Positions 18,082 to 27,008 of a stretch of DNA of 64,000 nt are shown here, one piece after another; position 1 is the stretch's first letter, and every line of letters begins with the position of its first letter. The notes under the pieces are model-generated. The model was given only the letters and a program-made list of their open reading frames with translations. It did not search any database and was not told the origin of the DNA. The DNA is from Capnocytophaga leadbetteri. Lineage in GTDB: Bacteria > Bacteroidota > Bacteroidia > Flavobacteriales > Flavobacteriaceae. Made by a program: the position numbers and the translations under genes. The stretch lies in the NCBI RefSeq assembly GCF_003054025.1, contig NZ_QBKG01000003.1, positions 62,001 to 126,000 on the forward strand. The letters are read 5' to 3'.

Positions 18082-19206
18082 ATGAAAAAGATATTATTAT
18101 TTTTACTCTTAACCCTGCAGCTCGCTAGCTGTCAAAACCATAATAGCAATAATAAGAATATAAACGAACCTCAATACGATTGGGGCGTAGCGGTGAATAC
18201 CCCCATAGGTTACCCTATACGGTTTTACGCTGCTATGGTAGGAGGATCTCCCATTGTAGGAGAGTTGTACACTGAAAAAGAAGAACCCGATTGGGGAAAT
18301 GCTTTTGGTTATGAAAGCACTTCAATGGACAAGCTACCTAAAAGCGTAGATATGGTATGGCTGTCGTATAAAGAAGATTGTTTTTATAGGCTCAAAACGG
18401 CTATTGATTACGAAAAGATAGCAAAACTTTTTAGAGAAGGTTTTAATCAAAGAGTACCTAATGGAGAAGTAAGACATAAAACCTATGATACTATAGTAGT
18501 GGGTATTGCCCCTGGGGGTGTAGTAGTGTTATGGGCAGGTAGAGGTTATAAAAAAATTACTGAAATAGGAAGATACCAAGCCGAAAAAATAGATTTGAAA
18601 GAGCCACCTGGGTTAGATAGTCACGAAAGACTTATATTTGACAAAGAGTATAGTAAAAAAATATTATCAAGTAACTCAGTTATTCCTGAAAAGGTACGCG
18701 AAGCCAATAAAAACAAACCTATCCCCTTTGGCTTATGGGATAGTTATAGAGACCATCAATACCAATGGTTCGCTATCTACGAAATTCCCGATGGAAAGAT
18801 AGGTGATGTAGACTATCGCTATTGGAATGGAGAGGCAGGCACTACCTTGTATACCGATTTCGCTTCCTATATGGGTAAAGAAGGTTTCTTCTATTTAGAA
18901 GAACCTATTCAAAAACGTTCCTTATTTAAAGAATTAGTCATTTCTTACAAAGCTGAAAGCGGACAAAAATATTTGGCTGAAGTAAGTTTTGATTGGGAAG
19001 CAGTAGTAGCAGCTTATCAAAAAGTCTTTAGAGAAGAAGCCGATAAAGTAACGGCTCATTTGGATATTCGGATAAATCGCGACAATGATTACCTCACCTT
19101 TCAATTGATAGGTGACAATGGCAAACAAACTATTTTAGAACCTAAAGAATTAAAATTTTATAAACTTTCCGATAGGAATATTATAACACCTACTCCTTTA
19201 GATTAA
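18082..19206 (+). CDS. DUF2931 family lipoprotein
   Basis: A 374-residue secreted lipoprotein: signal peptide ILLFLLLTLQLASC with lipid Cys 17. The mature part starts with the DUF2931 pattern YDWGVAVNTPIGYPIRFYAA and continues with MVWLSYKEDCFYRL and GVVVLWAGRG. The family is common in Bacteroidota, often in clusters near type VI secretion or Rhs-like loci, but its function is unknown. The C-terminal third (from about residue 210) has less family character. It heads a plus-strand run (18082-22832) with 21 bases to the next gene. The 38-bp repeat array occupies its upstream region, so its promoter is either inside or beyond the array. Confidence 0.75.
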   Translation: MKKILLFLLLTLQLASCQNHNSNNKNINEPQYDWGVAVNTPIGYPIRFYAAMVGGSPIVGELYTEKEEPDWGNAFGYESTSMDKLPKSVDMVWLSYKEDCFYRLKTAIDYEKIAKLFREGFNQRVPNGEVRHKTYDTIVVGIAPGGVVVLWAGRGYKKITEIGRYQAEKIDLKEPPGLDSHERLIFDKEYSKKILSSNSVIPEKVREANKNKPIPFGLWDSYRDHQYQWFAIYEIPDGKIGDVDYRYWNGEAGTTLYTDFASYMGKEGFFYLEEPIQKRSLFKELVISYKAESGQKYLAEVSFDWEAVVAAYQKVFREEADKVTAHLDIRINRDNDYLTFQLIGDNGKQTILEPKELKFYKLSDRNIITPTPLD

Positions 19207-19227
19207 AGAGATAAAAAATTAATAAAA

Positions 19228-20079
19228 ATGAAGAGTTTATTTACAATATTCTTTTGTGTGCTTTTTGCGATGGCTGGAGCGCAACCTAAAAATGATTGGC
19301 AGGAAGACCAATTGCGCGGCAAAGTGAAGAGTTTGCGCGCTATCCCCTATAAAGTGAAAGGCGGTGAAGGTACTGCTTTTAGCAAAGGCGAGATTGAAGA
19401 CGATGACGACCTTGTGGTCTTCAAAATGTCGAATATCTACAATAAATATAAACGCTATAACCCTGAGGGTATGCTGGTAGAAACGCGCTTTTTGTTCAAA
19501 GACGAAACTATCTATTTGCGCAGTGAGTATTATTACAATCCGCAGGGTAAGCTGTTTATGGAAAGGCAGAACTCTGACAAGATAATGTTTGTGTACGACC
19601 CACAAGGCTTTTTGGTGAAAGAAGTAACCTATTCGCCTGGGGGCTTTCTTAAATCGCATATTGATTATGAGGTAGATGCGCAAGGACACAGAGAAAAAGA
19701 GACTCATTATATGAGCAATGCGCCTACGGAAAGCACTACTTATCAGTACAACCGCAAAGGGCAGGTAATTGAGAGTATAAAGTATGACAAGGAAGGCAAC
19801 TTTGTGGAGAAACGTCTTTTTAAATACAACGCCCAAGGCTTGGTGGTGCGCATACGCACTTACAACAAAGACAACCGACTGATAAAAACGAGTGATAAGA
19901 CCTATAACCCCCAAGGCGATTGCATTCGCTGGAAAGTGCATAATAAAACTACTAAAGTGAAAATCGTTGAAACCTATCAGTATACCTACGATGCTCATAA
20001 CAACTGGGTGAGTGCCGTGTACTTCGTAAATGGCAGTCCCACCCAAATTATAGAACGAACCCTTGACTATTATGAATAA
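19228..20079 (+). CDS. secreted YD/MORN-like repeat protein
   Basis: A 283-residue protein with a cleavable signal peptide (FTIFFCVLFAMAGAQ). The body is a series of beta-hairpin repeats, each with a Y-N-x-x-G core: YNPEGMLVETRF, YNPQGKLFMERQ, YDPQGFLVKEV, YNRKGQVIES, YNAQGLVVRIRTY and YNPQGDCIRW. These resemble the YD repeats of Rhs proteins and the antiparallel-strand toxin_WG/MORN-type repeats of Bacteroidota secreted proteins. No enzymatic domain is present. Its last 8 bases overlap the start of the DUF5682 gene, implying translational coupling. Function unknown. Confidence 0.75.
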   Translation: MKSLFTIFFCVLFAMAGAQPKNDWQEDQLRGKVKSLRAIPYKVKGGEGTAFSKGEIEDDDDLVVFKMSNIYNKYKRYNPEGMLVETRFLFKDETIYLRSEYYYNPQGKLFMERQNSDKIMFVYDPQGFLVKEVTYSPGGFLKSHIDYEVDAQGHREKETHYMSNAPTESTTYQYNRKGQVIESIKYDKEGNFVEKRLFKYNAQGLVVRIRTYNKDNRLIKTSDKTYNPQGDCIRWKVHNKTTKVKIVETYQYTYDAHNNWVSAVYFVNGSPTQIIERTLDYYE

Positions 20080-22360
20080 AATTCACCTTTTTGGTGTACG
20101 ACACCTTTCGCCTAATGCTGCTACGCATCTGCTGCAATTCTTAGACAAGCACAAACCTAAATGTATCCTCATAGAGGGTCCGGCTGATGCTACTCCGTTA
20201 ATGCCCCAAATGGCTCAGAAAGGGGTGAAGCCGCCTATCGCTATGTTGGGCTATACCACTGAACTGCCTATAGAGACGGTACTCTATCCGTTTGCTTCAT
20301 ATTCACCTGAATACCAAGCTATTTGTTGGGGGGTAAAGAAGAAAGCTACTCTTCGGTTTATAGATTTGCCTTCGGAAAATATGCTAAAGCTACGCCAAGA
20401 GCAACCCACGGAAGAGGAGGGTGAAAAGGCTAAGGCTTTCTATACCTATCACAATAGTCTGTACAAGCAATTAGCTGAGCAGATGGGCGAAACTGACTAT
20501 GAAAATTACTGGGAAAGGCACTTTGAGCATCGACAAGAAAAGGATAGCTTTGCCCCTACCCTTGCGCTGCAATCGGAAGAAATGCGCAAGATGGTAGTAG
20601 ATAAGGAATGTGAGGAAGCTCCGTTTGACTTTTCGTACAACCTTATTCGCGAGGCGTATATGAAGCGCGAAATAGCGCAGGCTTGCACCGAATTTAAGCC
20701 TGAGGAAATAGTGGTAATTGTGGGGGCTTATCACCTATCGGGTATAGAAAATGACTTGCCTGCGATGACTGATGAGGAGCTGAAGAAGTTGCCCAAAGCC
20801 AGCAGTCAGCTTACCCTTATGCCTTATTCGTATTTGCGCCTAAGCAGCCGCACAGGTTATGGAGCGGGCAATATGGCTCCTTATTACTTTGAGCTGATGT
20901 GGCAAGCGATGCAGCAAAACACTATGGATAAATTGGCGGCTACTTATCTGACTAAAGTTGCCAAGATATTGCGCTCGCAAGGGCAAAACGCCTCGTCTGC
21001 CAGCGTGATAGAGGCGGTGCGTCTTGCCAATGTGCTATCGGCTATGAAAGGGGGTGAATACCCTGTATTGGAAGACCTACACGATGCCGTCATCACTTGC
21101 TTTGGCGGTGGTGGATTGGCAGGGGTAGCCGAAGCCATAAACAAGGTAGACATAGGTACGGCTATAGGGGCACTACCTGAAGGGGTAAGCCAAACGCCCG
21201 TGCAAGAGGATATGAACCAAGAGCTAAAACGGCTTAAACTGACAAACTACAAATCGGCCGTAGCACAAGACCTCAGCCTCGACCTGCGCGAAAATCTGAA
21301 AGTGAAAAGCAAAGAAGCTGCTTTTATCGACCTAAATCGCTCGACTTTCTTGCACCGACTAACGGTGCTGGGCATTCACTTTGCTACCCAGCAGGGTACG
21401 GCTCAGGACAAAGCTTCGTGGGCAGAGAAATGGGTGCTACAATGGAGTCCGGAGGTAGAAATAGAGATAGTAGAAGCGAACCTAAAAGGGGAAACTTTAG
21501 AGATAGCTACTGCCTTTGTACTAAAAGAACAGCTAAGCGAATGTACCGATATATCATTAGTAGCCAAGATTATACGCAAAGCTTGCGAGTGTAGGCTCAC
21601 GGATATTTTCAGCAATGCGTTAAGCACTTTGCAACGGCTGTTAGTAGACACTAATAGCTTTGTGGAAACGGCTATGGCTGCGCAAGAGCTATCGGTGCTG
21701 ATACAATACGGCGACCTTAGACAGTTTAACCTTGAACCGCTGAAGCCTATACTGCAACAGCTTTTCCTAAGGGCAGCCCTCTTGCTAACTGATGCGGCTG
21801 CTTGCGATGACAAAGCTGCCAACACTATAGTGCCGGCTATCAACGCTATGGAGTACATAAGTGAGCAACAATACGAGCTGGTAGATGTAGAAACGTGGCA
21901 CAAAGAGGTAGCGCACGTGGCGTGGCGAGATGACCTGAATAGCAAGCTGTCGGGAGTGGCTTTTGCCGTTCTGTTAGAGCATAATTTGGCGACCGAAGAG
22001 GAGTGCAGTAGGGAGGTATCGCGGCGGCTTTCTGCTGGCGTTCCTGCTGATTTAGGAGCGGCGTGGTTTGAAGGTTTTTCTGGGCGCAACCGCTATGCCC
22101 TACTATCGCGCACCATTATATGGCAGGAGTTAGACAATTATGTACGTCAGTTAGACGAAGAGCAGTTTTTGCGGTCGGTAGTTTTCTTGCGTCGCGCTTT
22201 TGCTGATTTCGAGCCTAACCAAAAGAACAGTATAGCCGAACTATTGGGCGACCTTTGGGGTACTGGTAAAGAGGCGACCGCTGAACGCCTGCAAGAAGTG
22301 TTGAACGAAACCGAAACCAGCAAATTAGAAGAACTAAACGATTTTGACTTTGATTTTTAA
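20072..22360 (+). CDS. DUF5682 family protein (TraB/TIKI-like N-terminal region)
   Basis: A 762-residue cytosolic protein. The N-terminus IHLFGVRHLSPNAATHLL, then CILIEGPADATPLMP and FASYSPEYQAICWGV are DUF5682 hallmarks. Around residue 210, EEIVVIVGAYHLSGIEND resembles the VVxVGAGHxxGI motif of the TraB/TIKI superfamily. With the initial G-x-R-H and the E-G-P strand this suggests a TIKI-like fold (inference). In other bacteria DUF5682 genes usually sit with a MoxR AAA+ ATPase and a VWA protein; neither is present here. The frame opens with TTG 20063, but ATG 20072 (overlapping the previous stop as ATGAATAA) matches the family start. A DinB-fold gene follows 4 bases later. Confidence 0.85.
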   Translation: MNKIHLFGVRHLSPNAATHLLQFLDKHKPKCILIEGPADATPLMPQMAQKGVKPPIAMLGYTTELPIETVLYPFASYSPEYQAICWGVKKKATLRFIDLPSENMLKLRQEQPTEEEGEKAKAFYTYHNSLYKQLAEQMGETDYENYWERHFEHRQEKDSFAPTLALQSEEMRKMVVDKECEEAPFDFSYNLIREAYMKREIAQACTEFKPEEIVVIVGAYHLSGIENDLPAMTDEELKKLPKASSQLTLMPYSYLRLSSRTGYGAGNMAPYYFELMWQAMQQNTMDKLAATYLTKVAKILRSQGQNASSASVIEAVRLANVLSAMKGGEYPVLEDLHDAVITCFGGGGLAGVAEAINKVDIGTAIGALPEGVSQTPVQEDMNQELKRLKLTNYKSAVAQDLSLDLRENLKVKSKEAAFIDLNRSTFLHRLTVLGIHFATQQGTAQDKASWAEKWVLQWSPEVEIEIVEANLKGETLEIATAFVLKEQLSECTDISLVAKIIRKACECRLTDIFSNALSTLQRLLVDTNSFVETAMAAQELSVLIQYGDLRQFNLEPLKPILQQLFLRAALLLTDAAACDDKAANTIVPAINAMEYISEQQYELVDVETWHKEVAHVAWRDDLNSKLSGVAFAVLLEHNLATEEECSREVSRRLSAGVPADLGAAWFEGFSGRNRYALLSRTIIWQELDNYVRQLDEEQFLRSVVFLRRAFADFEPNQKNSIAELLGDLWGTGKEATAERLQEVLNETETSKLEELNDFDFDF

Positions 22361-22364
22361 GGAT

Positions 22365-22832
22365 ATGAAAGAAGTATTTGCTTTGTACCGAAAATTGCGT
22401 GAGCGTCAGTTAAAGTTGCTGAACAGCTTCACGCCTGAAGAGCTCGCCACCATACCAGCGGGTTTTAAGAACAACATATTGTGGAATATAGCCCACTGTG
22501 TGGTAACCCAGCAGCTGTATTGCTATGCTAATAGCGACCTGCCGACTTACCTAAGCGATGATTTTATAGCGAAGTACCGCAAAGGTACTGTACCTGATGG
22601 GCATATCCCTACCGCTGCCGAGATAGAGGAAGTGCGCAGCCTGATGTTCAGCACCCTTGACCATCTGGAAGCTGACTACGCTAAAGGGATATTTAAGCAC
22701 TACAACCACTACCTGACAGGCATAGAGTACCCTTTGACCAATATTGATGAGGCTATTTACTTCAATATTTCGCACGAAGGAGTACATTTGGGAAGTGTGT
22801 TAGCGTTGAAATGCGCTATTGCTAAAAAATAA
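22365..22832 (+). CDS. DinB-family (YfiT-like) four-helix metal-binding protein
   Basis: A 155-residue DinB superfamily protein. The three family histidines are visible: one in NIAHCVVTQQLY (about residue 43) and two in ISHEGVHLG near the C-terminus. Members include thiol-dependent transferases and proteins of unknown role; nothing here identifies the substrate. The frame is open to TTG 22344, but ATG 22365 follows a purine-rich AAGGAT and avoids overlap, so it is preferred. It is the last gene of the 18.1-22.8 kb run. Its stop codon lies within the arm of the long hairpin at 22830-22888. Confidence 0.85.
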   Translation: MKEVFALYRKLRERQLKLLNSFTPEELATIPAGFKNNILWNIAHCVVTQQLYCYANSDLPTYLSDDFIAKYRKGTVPDGHIPTAAEIEEVRSLMFSTLDHLEADYAKGIFKHYNHYLTGIEYPLTNIDEAIYFNISHEGVHLGSVLALKCAIAKK

Positions 22833-22888
22833 AGACGAAAAATGAAAGACGAGAGTGTGTTGCTCTCGTCTTTCATTTTTCGTCTTTA
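22830..22888. terminator. 26-bp perfect hairpin shared by two convergent genes
   Basis: The arms 22830-22855 and 22863-22888 are exact reverse complements over 26 bp, with a 7-nt loop. Each arm begins with TAA, so the stop codon of the DinB gene (22830-22832) and of the ABC exporter gene (22886-22888, minus strand) both lie in the stem. It should terminate both strands. Confidence 0.9.
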
Positions 22889-24631
22889 TAAAAACTGTAC
22901 TTCGTATAGGTTGCGGTAGTAGCCGTTCTCTATTTGTAGCAACTCGTCGTGAGTGCCTATCTCTACGATATTACCTTTGTCGAGTACGATTATCTTATCT
23001 GCTTTTTTGACCGTAGTAAGTCGGTGGGCTATGATGATAGAAGTGCGCCCTTCGGTTATCTTTTCGGTAGCCTCTTGTATCAGCCGTTCGGAGTGCGAAT
23101 CGACTGATGAGGTAGCCTCGTCTAAGATGAGTATTTCTGGACTATGCACATAAGCACGGAGGAAAGCAATAAGCTGTCGTTGCCCTGCTGAGAGCATCGT
23201 ACCGCGTTCCTTAACATTATAATCATAGCCTTCGGGCAGCTGCATCAGAAAGTCGTGTACGCCTATGCGCTTAGCAGCCTCAATGACCTGTTGGCGAGTA
23301 ATATCGGGATTACGCAGCGTGATATTGTTGTAAATACTATCAGCAAAGAGGAATACATCTTGTAGCACGGTAGCTATGTGCTTGCGCAAAGAGGTAAGCG
23401 TGAAAGTGTTGATATTCACGCCATCTATATAAATAGCCCCTGCAGTAAGGTCGTAGAAACGATTCAGCAGGTTGGTAATAGTAGTTTTACCAGCCCCCGT
23501 AGCCCCTACTATAGCTACTGTCTCGCCGTGTTTTACTTCAAAAGTAATTCCGTGCAAAATCTCTTCACCGGCTATATATTCAAAATGAACATTTTCAAAA
23601 CGGATAGAGTTCTTTACCTGAGTAAGCTCTTTCGTACCTTGTTTTTCGGTATCGGCATCGGTATCGAGGATAGCAAAGACACGTTCTGAAGCAATGACCC
23701 CCATCTGTAGGGCGTTGAACTTATCGGCTATATGCCTAAGCGGGCGGAAAAGTTGTTGTGAGAGCTGAATGAATAGGAAGATATTGCCTAAGTCGTACAC
23801 GCTATTATTTACCAACTCTCTACCGCCAAACCAGACGATGAGCGCAATGGTAATAGAGATACCCAAATCGCCAATAGGGAAGAAAATAGAGTTATACCAA
23901 ATGGTTTTCAGCCACGCTTGTTTGTGCTTTTCGTTTATCTTTTTGAAACGTTCGAGTTCTTCTTTCTCTTGAGCAAACAACTGCAATACCTTAATGCCCG
24001 AAATACGCTCTTGCACAAAGGAATTGAGGTTAGCAACCTCGTGACGGACTTCTACAAAAGCTGCTTTCATAGAGCGCTGAAACCAACGGGTGAAATAGAG
24101 TATCAGCGGCATAGTAGCATAGCTAATAAGGGCTAACTTCCAATCGATTACAAACATTACTATGGTAATGACCAACATTTTGAGCAGGTCGCTTGCCATC
24201 TCGAAGAGTCCTGAGCTGAATATCTCGCCGATACGCTCCATATCGTTTACGGCACGAGTAACGAGCACCCCTATAGACGACTTATCAAAATAGCGCATCT
24301 TTGCCCATAGCAGGTGGTTGAACAGGCGCTGACGGATGTCGCGTATTACTGTCTGTCCCAACCAGTTAGAGAAGTATGAAAAGAGGAATTGCATTAGTAC
24401 CTCAGCCAATAGTAGCGCCACCAAAACGTAGGTAATGAGTACTAACCCATCGTAGTTTTTGGGTGTAATATAGCTATCGATAGCTACCTTGATAAGGTAA
24501 GGCTGAGCTGTAGAGAAGATAGACGATAGCACTGCAAAGAGTGCTACCGCTATAAAAGTACCTCTATAAGGTTTAACAAAATAAGAAAGTTGTCGGAAGG
24601 TATGTTTGGTACGAATATTGTGTTCTGCCAT
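22886..24631 (-). CDS. ABC exporter, fused permease and ATPase (MsbA/MdlB type)
   Basis: A half-size exporter of 581 residues. The first about 320 residues form an ABC type-1 transmembrane domain with six hydrophobic segments. The ATPase domain has Walker A GATGAGKTT (about 374), the Q-loop VLQDVFLF, signature LSAGQRQL (about 480), Walker B ILILDEATSSVD and the H-loop IIAHRLTTV. It should act as a homodimer or heterodimer in the inner membrane. Lipid or drug export is the family role, and the substrate is not readable. It is a single gene with its own promoter, and its stop codon is embedded in the shared hairpin. Confidence 0.93.
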   Translation of the reverse strand: MAEHNIRTKHTFRQLSYFVKPYRGTFIAVALFAVLSSIFSTAQPYLIKVAIDSYITPKNYDGLVLITYVLVALLLAEVLMQFLFSYFSNWLGQTVIRDIRQRLFNHLLWAKMRYFDKSSIGVLVTRAVNDMERIGEIFSSGLFEMASDLLKMLVITIVMFVIDWKLALISYATMPLILYFTRWFQRSMKAAFVEVRHEVANLNSFVQERISGIKVLQLFAQEKEELERFKKINEKHKQAWLKTIWYNSIFFPIGDLGISITIALIVWFGGRELVNNSVYDLGNIFLFIQLSQQLFRPLRHIADKFNALQMGVIASERVFAILDTDADTEKQGTKELTQVKNSIRFENVHFEYIAGEEILHGITFEVKHGETVAIVGATGAGKTTITNLLNRFYDLTAGAIYIDGVNINTFTLTSLRKHIATVLQDVFLFADSIYNNITLRNPDITRQQVIEAAKRIGVHDFLMQLPEGYDYNVKERGTMLSAGQRQLIAFLRAYVHSPEILILDEATSSVDSHSERLIQEATEKITEGRTSIIIAHRLTTVKKADKIIVLDKGNIVEIGTHDELLQIENGYYRNLYEVQFL

Positions 24632-24654
24632 TGTTGTAGTGCGTTTGTACGGGG

Positions 24655-24662
24655 CAAAGATA
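24655..24662 (-). promoter_or_regulatory. -7 promoter box for the ABC exporter gene
   Basis: The minus strand reads TATCTTTG, ending 23 bases before the ATG at 24631. Confidence 0.6.
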
Positions 24663-24681
24663 CGGATAATTAGTGAATTTT

Positions 24682-24713
24682 TTTGTGCCTTTCTATTTTT
24701 TTTACTATCTTTG
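24682..24713 (+). promoter_or_regulatory. promoter of the lytic transglycosylase gene
   Basis: TTTG at 24682-24685 and TATCTTTG at 24706-24713 are separated by 20 bases, a good -33/-7 match. The ATG at 24759 follows a leader of about 40 nt. It is divergent from the ABC exporter promoter. Confidence 0.75.
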
Positions 24714-24758
24714 TCGCCTTACAACGTAACACTTAAGAAAAACAATCTCTTTTAGAAT

Positions 24759-26078
24759 ATGCAATTTAGAAAATATACACTCGGAACATTTATGTGCTTT
24801 ATGATGGGCGTACTTGCCCCTCAAGCCCAAAATACTACTCCTAAAGACACTATTAAAACAATATTGCCTGCTAATAAACACGAAGCCCTCAATAAGCTGA
24901 ACGACAACCCTAAAGCTAAAAAATACGATGAGAAATGGCTGAAAGAGCTCTCTAATTCAGACCTTTTCTTTCAGATGAGCGAAGATATTGCTTCTGAACC
25001 TACTAACGTAGATTATGGCGAACTACCTACTGAAGTACTCAAAGAACGCCTTGAGAAACTCAATGAAAAAAGTCTCTTCAACATAGAGTACAACCCTGTA
25101 TTAGAACAGGTTATCAAATCATTCCTCAAAAACCGCCGCTCGTCATTAGAACGCCTGATGAGCCTTAGCGATTACTACTTCCCGATGTTTGAGCAGGAAA
25201 TGAGCAACCAGAAAATTCCTTTAGAAATTAAATATTTGGCTATAATTGAATCGGCATTAAACCCTAAAGCCCGTTCGCATGCAGGAGCTACCGGTTTATG
25301 GCAGTTTATGTACGCTACTGGCAAAAGCTATGGCTTAGAGGTCAATAACTACGTAGATGAACGCAGCGACCCCATTAGAGCTACTAAGGCTGCTGCTAAA
25401 TACCTGAACGAACTCTACAAAATCTTTGGCGATTGGGATTTAGTGCTCGCCGCTTATAACTCTGGTCCTGGTAACGTAACTAAAGCGATACGTCGCTCAG
25501 GAGGCAAGACTAACTATTGGAATTTGCGTCCTTACTTGCCTAAAGAGACCGCCGGCTATGTGCCTGCTTTCTTGGCTACGCTCTATATATTTGAATATGC
25601 TAAAGAACACGGTTTCAAACCTCAAAAGCGTGCTAACCATTTATTTGAGACTGACACTATACGCGTAAAACAAGCGGTACCATTTAAAGATATAGCTGAG
25701 ATTACCGGTATGGATGTGCAAGATATACAGTTTTTCAACCCTTCTTACCAGCTTGATATAGTGCCTTATGTAGAAGGACGCAACTATGCTGTACGCCTAC
25801 CGATATCGGAGATAGGAAAATTTGTAGCCAACGAAGAGGCTATCTACTCTTACCTAAATGAAGAAAAAGCTAAACGCGAAAAACCACTGCCTGAAGTGAT
25901 GAAAGGCGACCAATATTCAGCCAAAGCAGGTAAGAAAGTGCTCTATACCGTTAAGAAAGGTGATAATCTTGGTAAGATTGCTAGCCGCAACGGGGTGAGT
26001 ATCTCTAACCTCAAACGATGGAACCGCATCAAAGGTAAAAACGTAAGAGTAGGACAACGACTTATTATCTATAAATAA
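24759..26078 (+). CDS. MltD-like lytic murein transglycosylase with LysM domain
   Basis: An exported enzyme that cleaves the glycan strands of peptidoglycan, 439 residues. After the signal peptide comes a family-specific N-terminal region. The SLT domain runs from about residue 145 to 285: catalytic Glu in AIIESALNP (about 162), then GATGLWQFM and LAAYNSGPGNV. A LysM domain closes the protein (YTVKKGDNLGKIASRNGVS, about 394-438). One LysM is seen clearly, and a weaker one may lie near 300-345 (VKQAVPFKDIAEITGM). Single gene with a strong promoter and a terminator at 26088-26120. Confidence 0.93.
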   Translation: MQFRKYTLGTFMCFMMGVLAPQAQNTTPKDTIKTILPANKHEALNKLNDNPKAKKYDEKWLKELSNSDLFFQMSEDIASEPTNVDYGELPTEVLKERLEKLNEKSLFNIEYNPVLEQVIKSFLKNRRSSLERLMSLSDYYFPMFEQEMSNQKIPLEIKYLAIIESALNPKARSHAGATGLWQFMYATGKSYGLEVNNYVDERSDPIRATKAAAKYLNELYKIFGDWDLVLAAYNSGPGNVTKAIRRSGGKTNYWNLRPYLPKETAGYVPAFLATLYIFEYAKEHGFKPQKRANHLFETDTIRVKQAVPFKDIAEITGMDVQDIQFFNPSYQLDIVPYVEGRNYAVRLPISEIGKFVANEEAIYSYLNEEKAKREKPLPEVMKGDQYSAKAGKKVLYTVKKGDNLGKIASRNGVSISNLKRWNRIKGKNVRVGQRLIIYK

Positions 26079-26087
26079 AACTTTCAT

Positions 26088-26120
26088 AAAGAGTCCGAAA
26101 GATTTTCGGGCTCTTTTTTT
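26088..26120 (+). terminator. intrinsic terminator of the transglycosylase gene
   Basis: AAAGAGTCCGAAA (26088-26100) pairs with TTTCGGGCTCTTT (26104-26116) with one G-U pair, followed by more T residues. The next ATG is only 6 bases beyond, so the UbiA gene probably depends on read-through or on a promoter inside this region. Confidence 0.85.
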
Positions 26121-26125
26121 GTATA

Positions 26126-26992
26126 ATGAAAAAAACTACTTTATTAAAACTTCTAAGCTTATTTTCAGCAGTGAGGGGCTATAATATTATGATGGTATGT
26201 TTAGCTCAGTATCTGGCGGCTATCTTTGTGCTATCGCAACGCCCTTATAAAGAGGTGCTTTTTGACGAATCGCTATTTATGCTCGTACTCTCAGGAGCTT
26301 TAGCCATAGCTGGTGGTTATATCATCAATGGGTTTTACGACCAAGAGAAAGACCTCATCAACAAACCTATGAAAACGATGATTGACCTCTTAGTAAGTCA
26401 AAACACACGGCTCACCCTTTATTTCTTGCTTAACCTCTTATCGGTGATAGTAGCCAGCTATGTATCTTTCAGGGCTGTACTCTTCTTTTCGCTCTATATC
26501 TTTGCTCTTTGGCTCTACTCACATCGCATAAAAAAAATAGCCTTCTGGGGCAACCTTAGTTCCGCCAGCTTGGCTATTATTCCCTTCTTTGCTGTATTTG
26601 TCTATTACCGCAATTTTGACCACAGTATCTTTCTACACGCTATCCTTATTTATTTGCTCGTACTTACCAAAGATTTCGTAAAGGACTTAGAAAATATCAA
26701 AGGCGATTTAGTGCACAATTACGCTACTATACCTGTAGTGTATGGCGAGCGATTTGCTAAATGGCTTATCACCCTTAGCGTATTGCTGTGTAGCCTACCT
26801 GTATACCTACTGCTCAATTATTTCAGTATTGGTTGGTTAGGATACTTCTTACAATTTATGATGGGCTACTTATGCCTCTTTCTCCTTTTCTTATGGCTAA
26901 GCCATACCCAACCTCGCTATGCCCTACTTCACAATATGATAAAACTCATCTTAGTAATAGGCGTATTAGCGACTGCTACCATTAATAATTGA
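26126..26992 (+). CDS. UbiA-family prenyltransferase
   Basis: A 288-residue polytopic membrane protein with about eight to nine hydrophobic segments. It has the two Asp-rich UbiA motifs: NGFYDQEKDLINKP (residues 68-81) and KDFVKDLENIKGD (about 181-193). These bind Mg-diphosphate of a polyprenyl donor. Close relatives in Flavobacteriia are often annotated as geranylgeranylglycerol-phosphate geranylgeranyltransferase, but the acceptor cannot be told from sequence. Menaquinone, heme or lipid modification are all possible. It converges on rsgA with only 16 bases between the stops. Confidence 0.85.
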   Translation: MKKTTLLKLLSLFSAVRGYNIMMVCLAQYLAAIFVLSQRPYKEVLFDESLFMLVLSGALAIAGGYIINGFYDQEKDLINKPMKTMIDLLVSQNTRLTLYFLLNLLSVIVASYVSFRAVLFFSLYIFALWLYSHRIKKIAFWGNLSSASLAIIPFFAVFVYYRNFDHSIFLHAILIYLLVLTKDFVKDLENIKGDLVHNYATIPVVYGERFAKWLITLSVLLCSLPVYLLLNYFSIGWLGYFLQFMMGYLCLFLLFLWLSHTQPRYALLHNMIKLILVIGVLATATINN

Positions 26993-27008
26993 CAAATCGG
27001 CAAATCAA
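26990..27008 (+). repeat. short trace of the CAAATYGR octamer
   Basis: TGACAAATCGGCAAATCAA spans the UbiA stop codon and the 16-base gap to the convergent rsgA stop. It is two units of the octamer found at 107-170. Confidence 0.6.

Noticed and set aside
19237-20046. 269-residue minus-strand ORF opposite the YD-like repeat gene
   Set aside because: The plus-strand frame has a signal peptide, repeats and operon spacing; the antisense frame is a codon-usage shadow.
21403-22089. 228-residue minus-strand ORF inside the DUF5682 gene
   Set aside because: Low-complexity Ser/Ala/Cys composition typical of an antisense shadow; the plus frame matches a known family.
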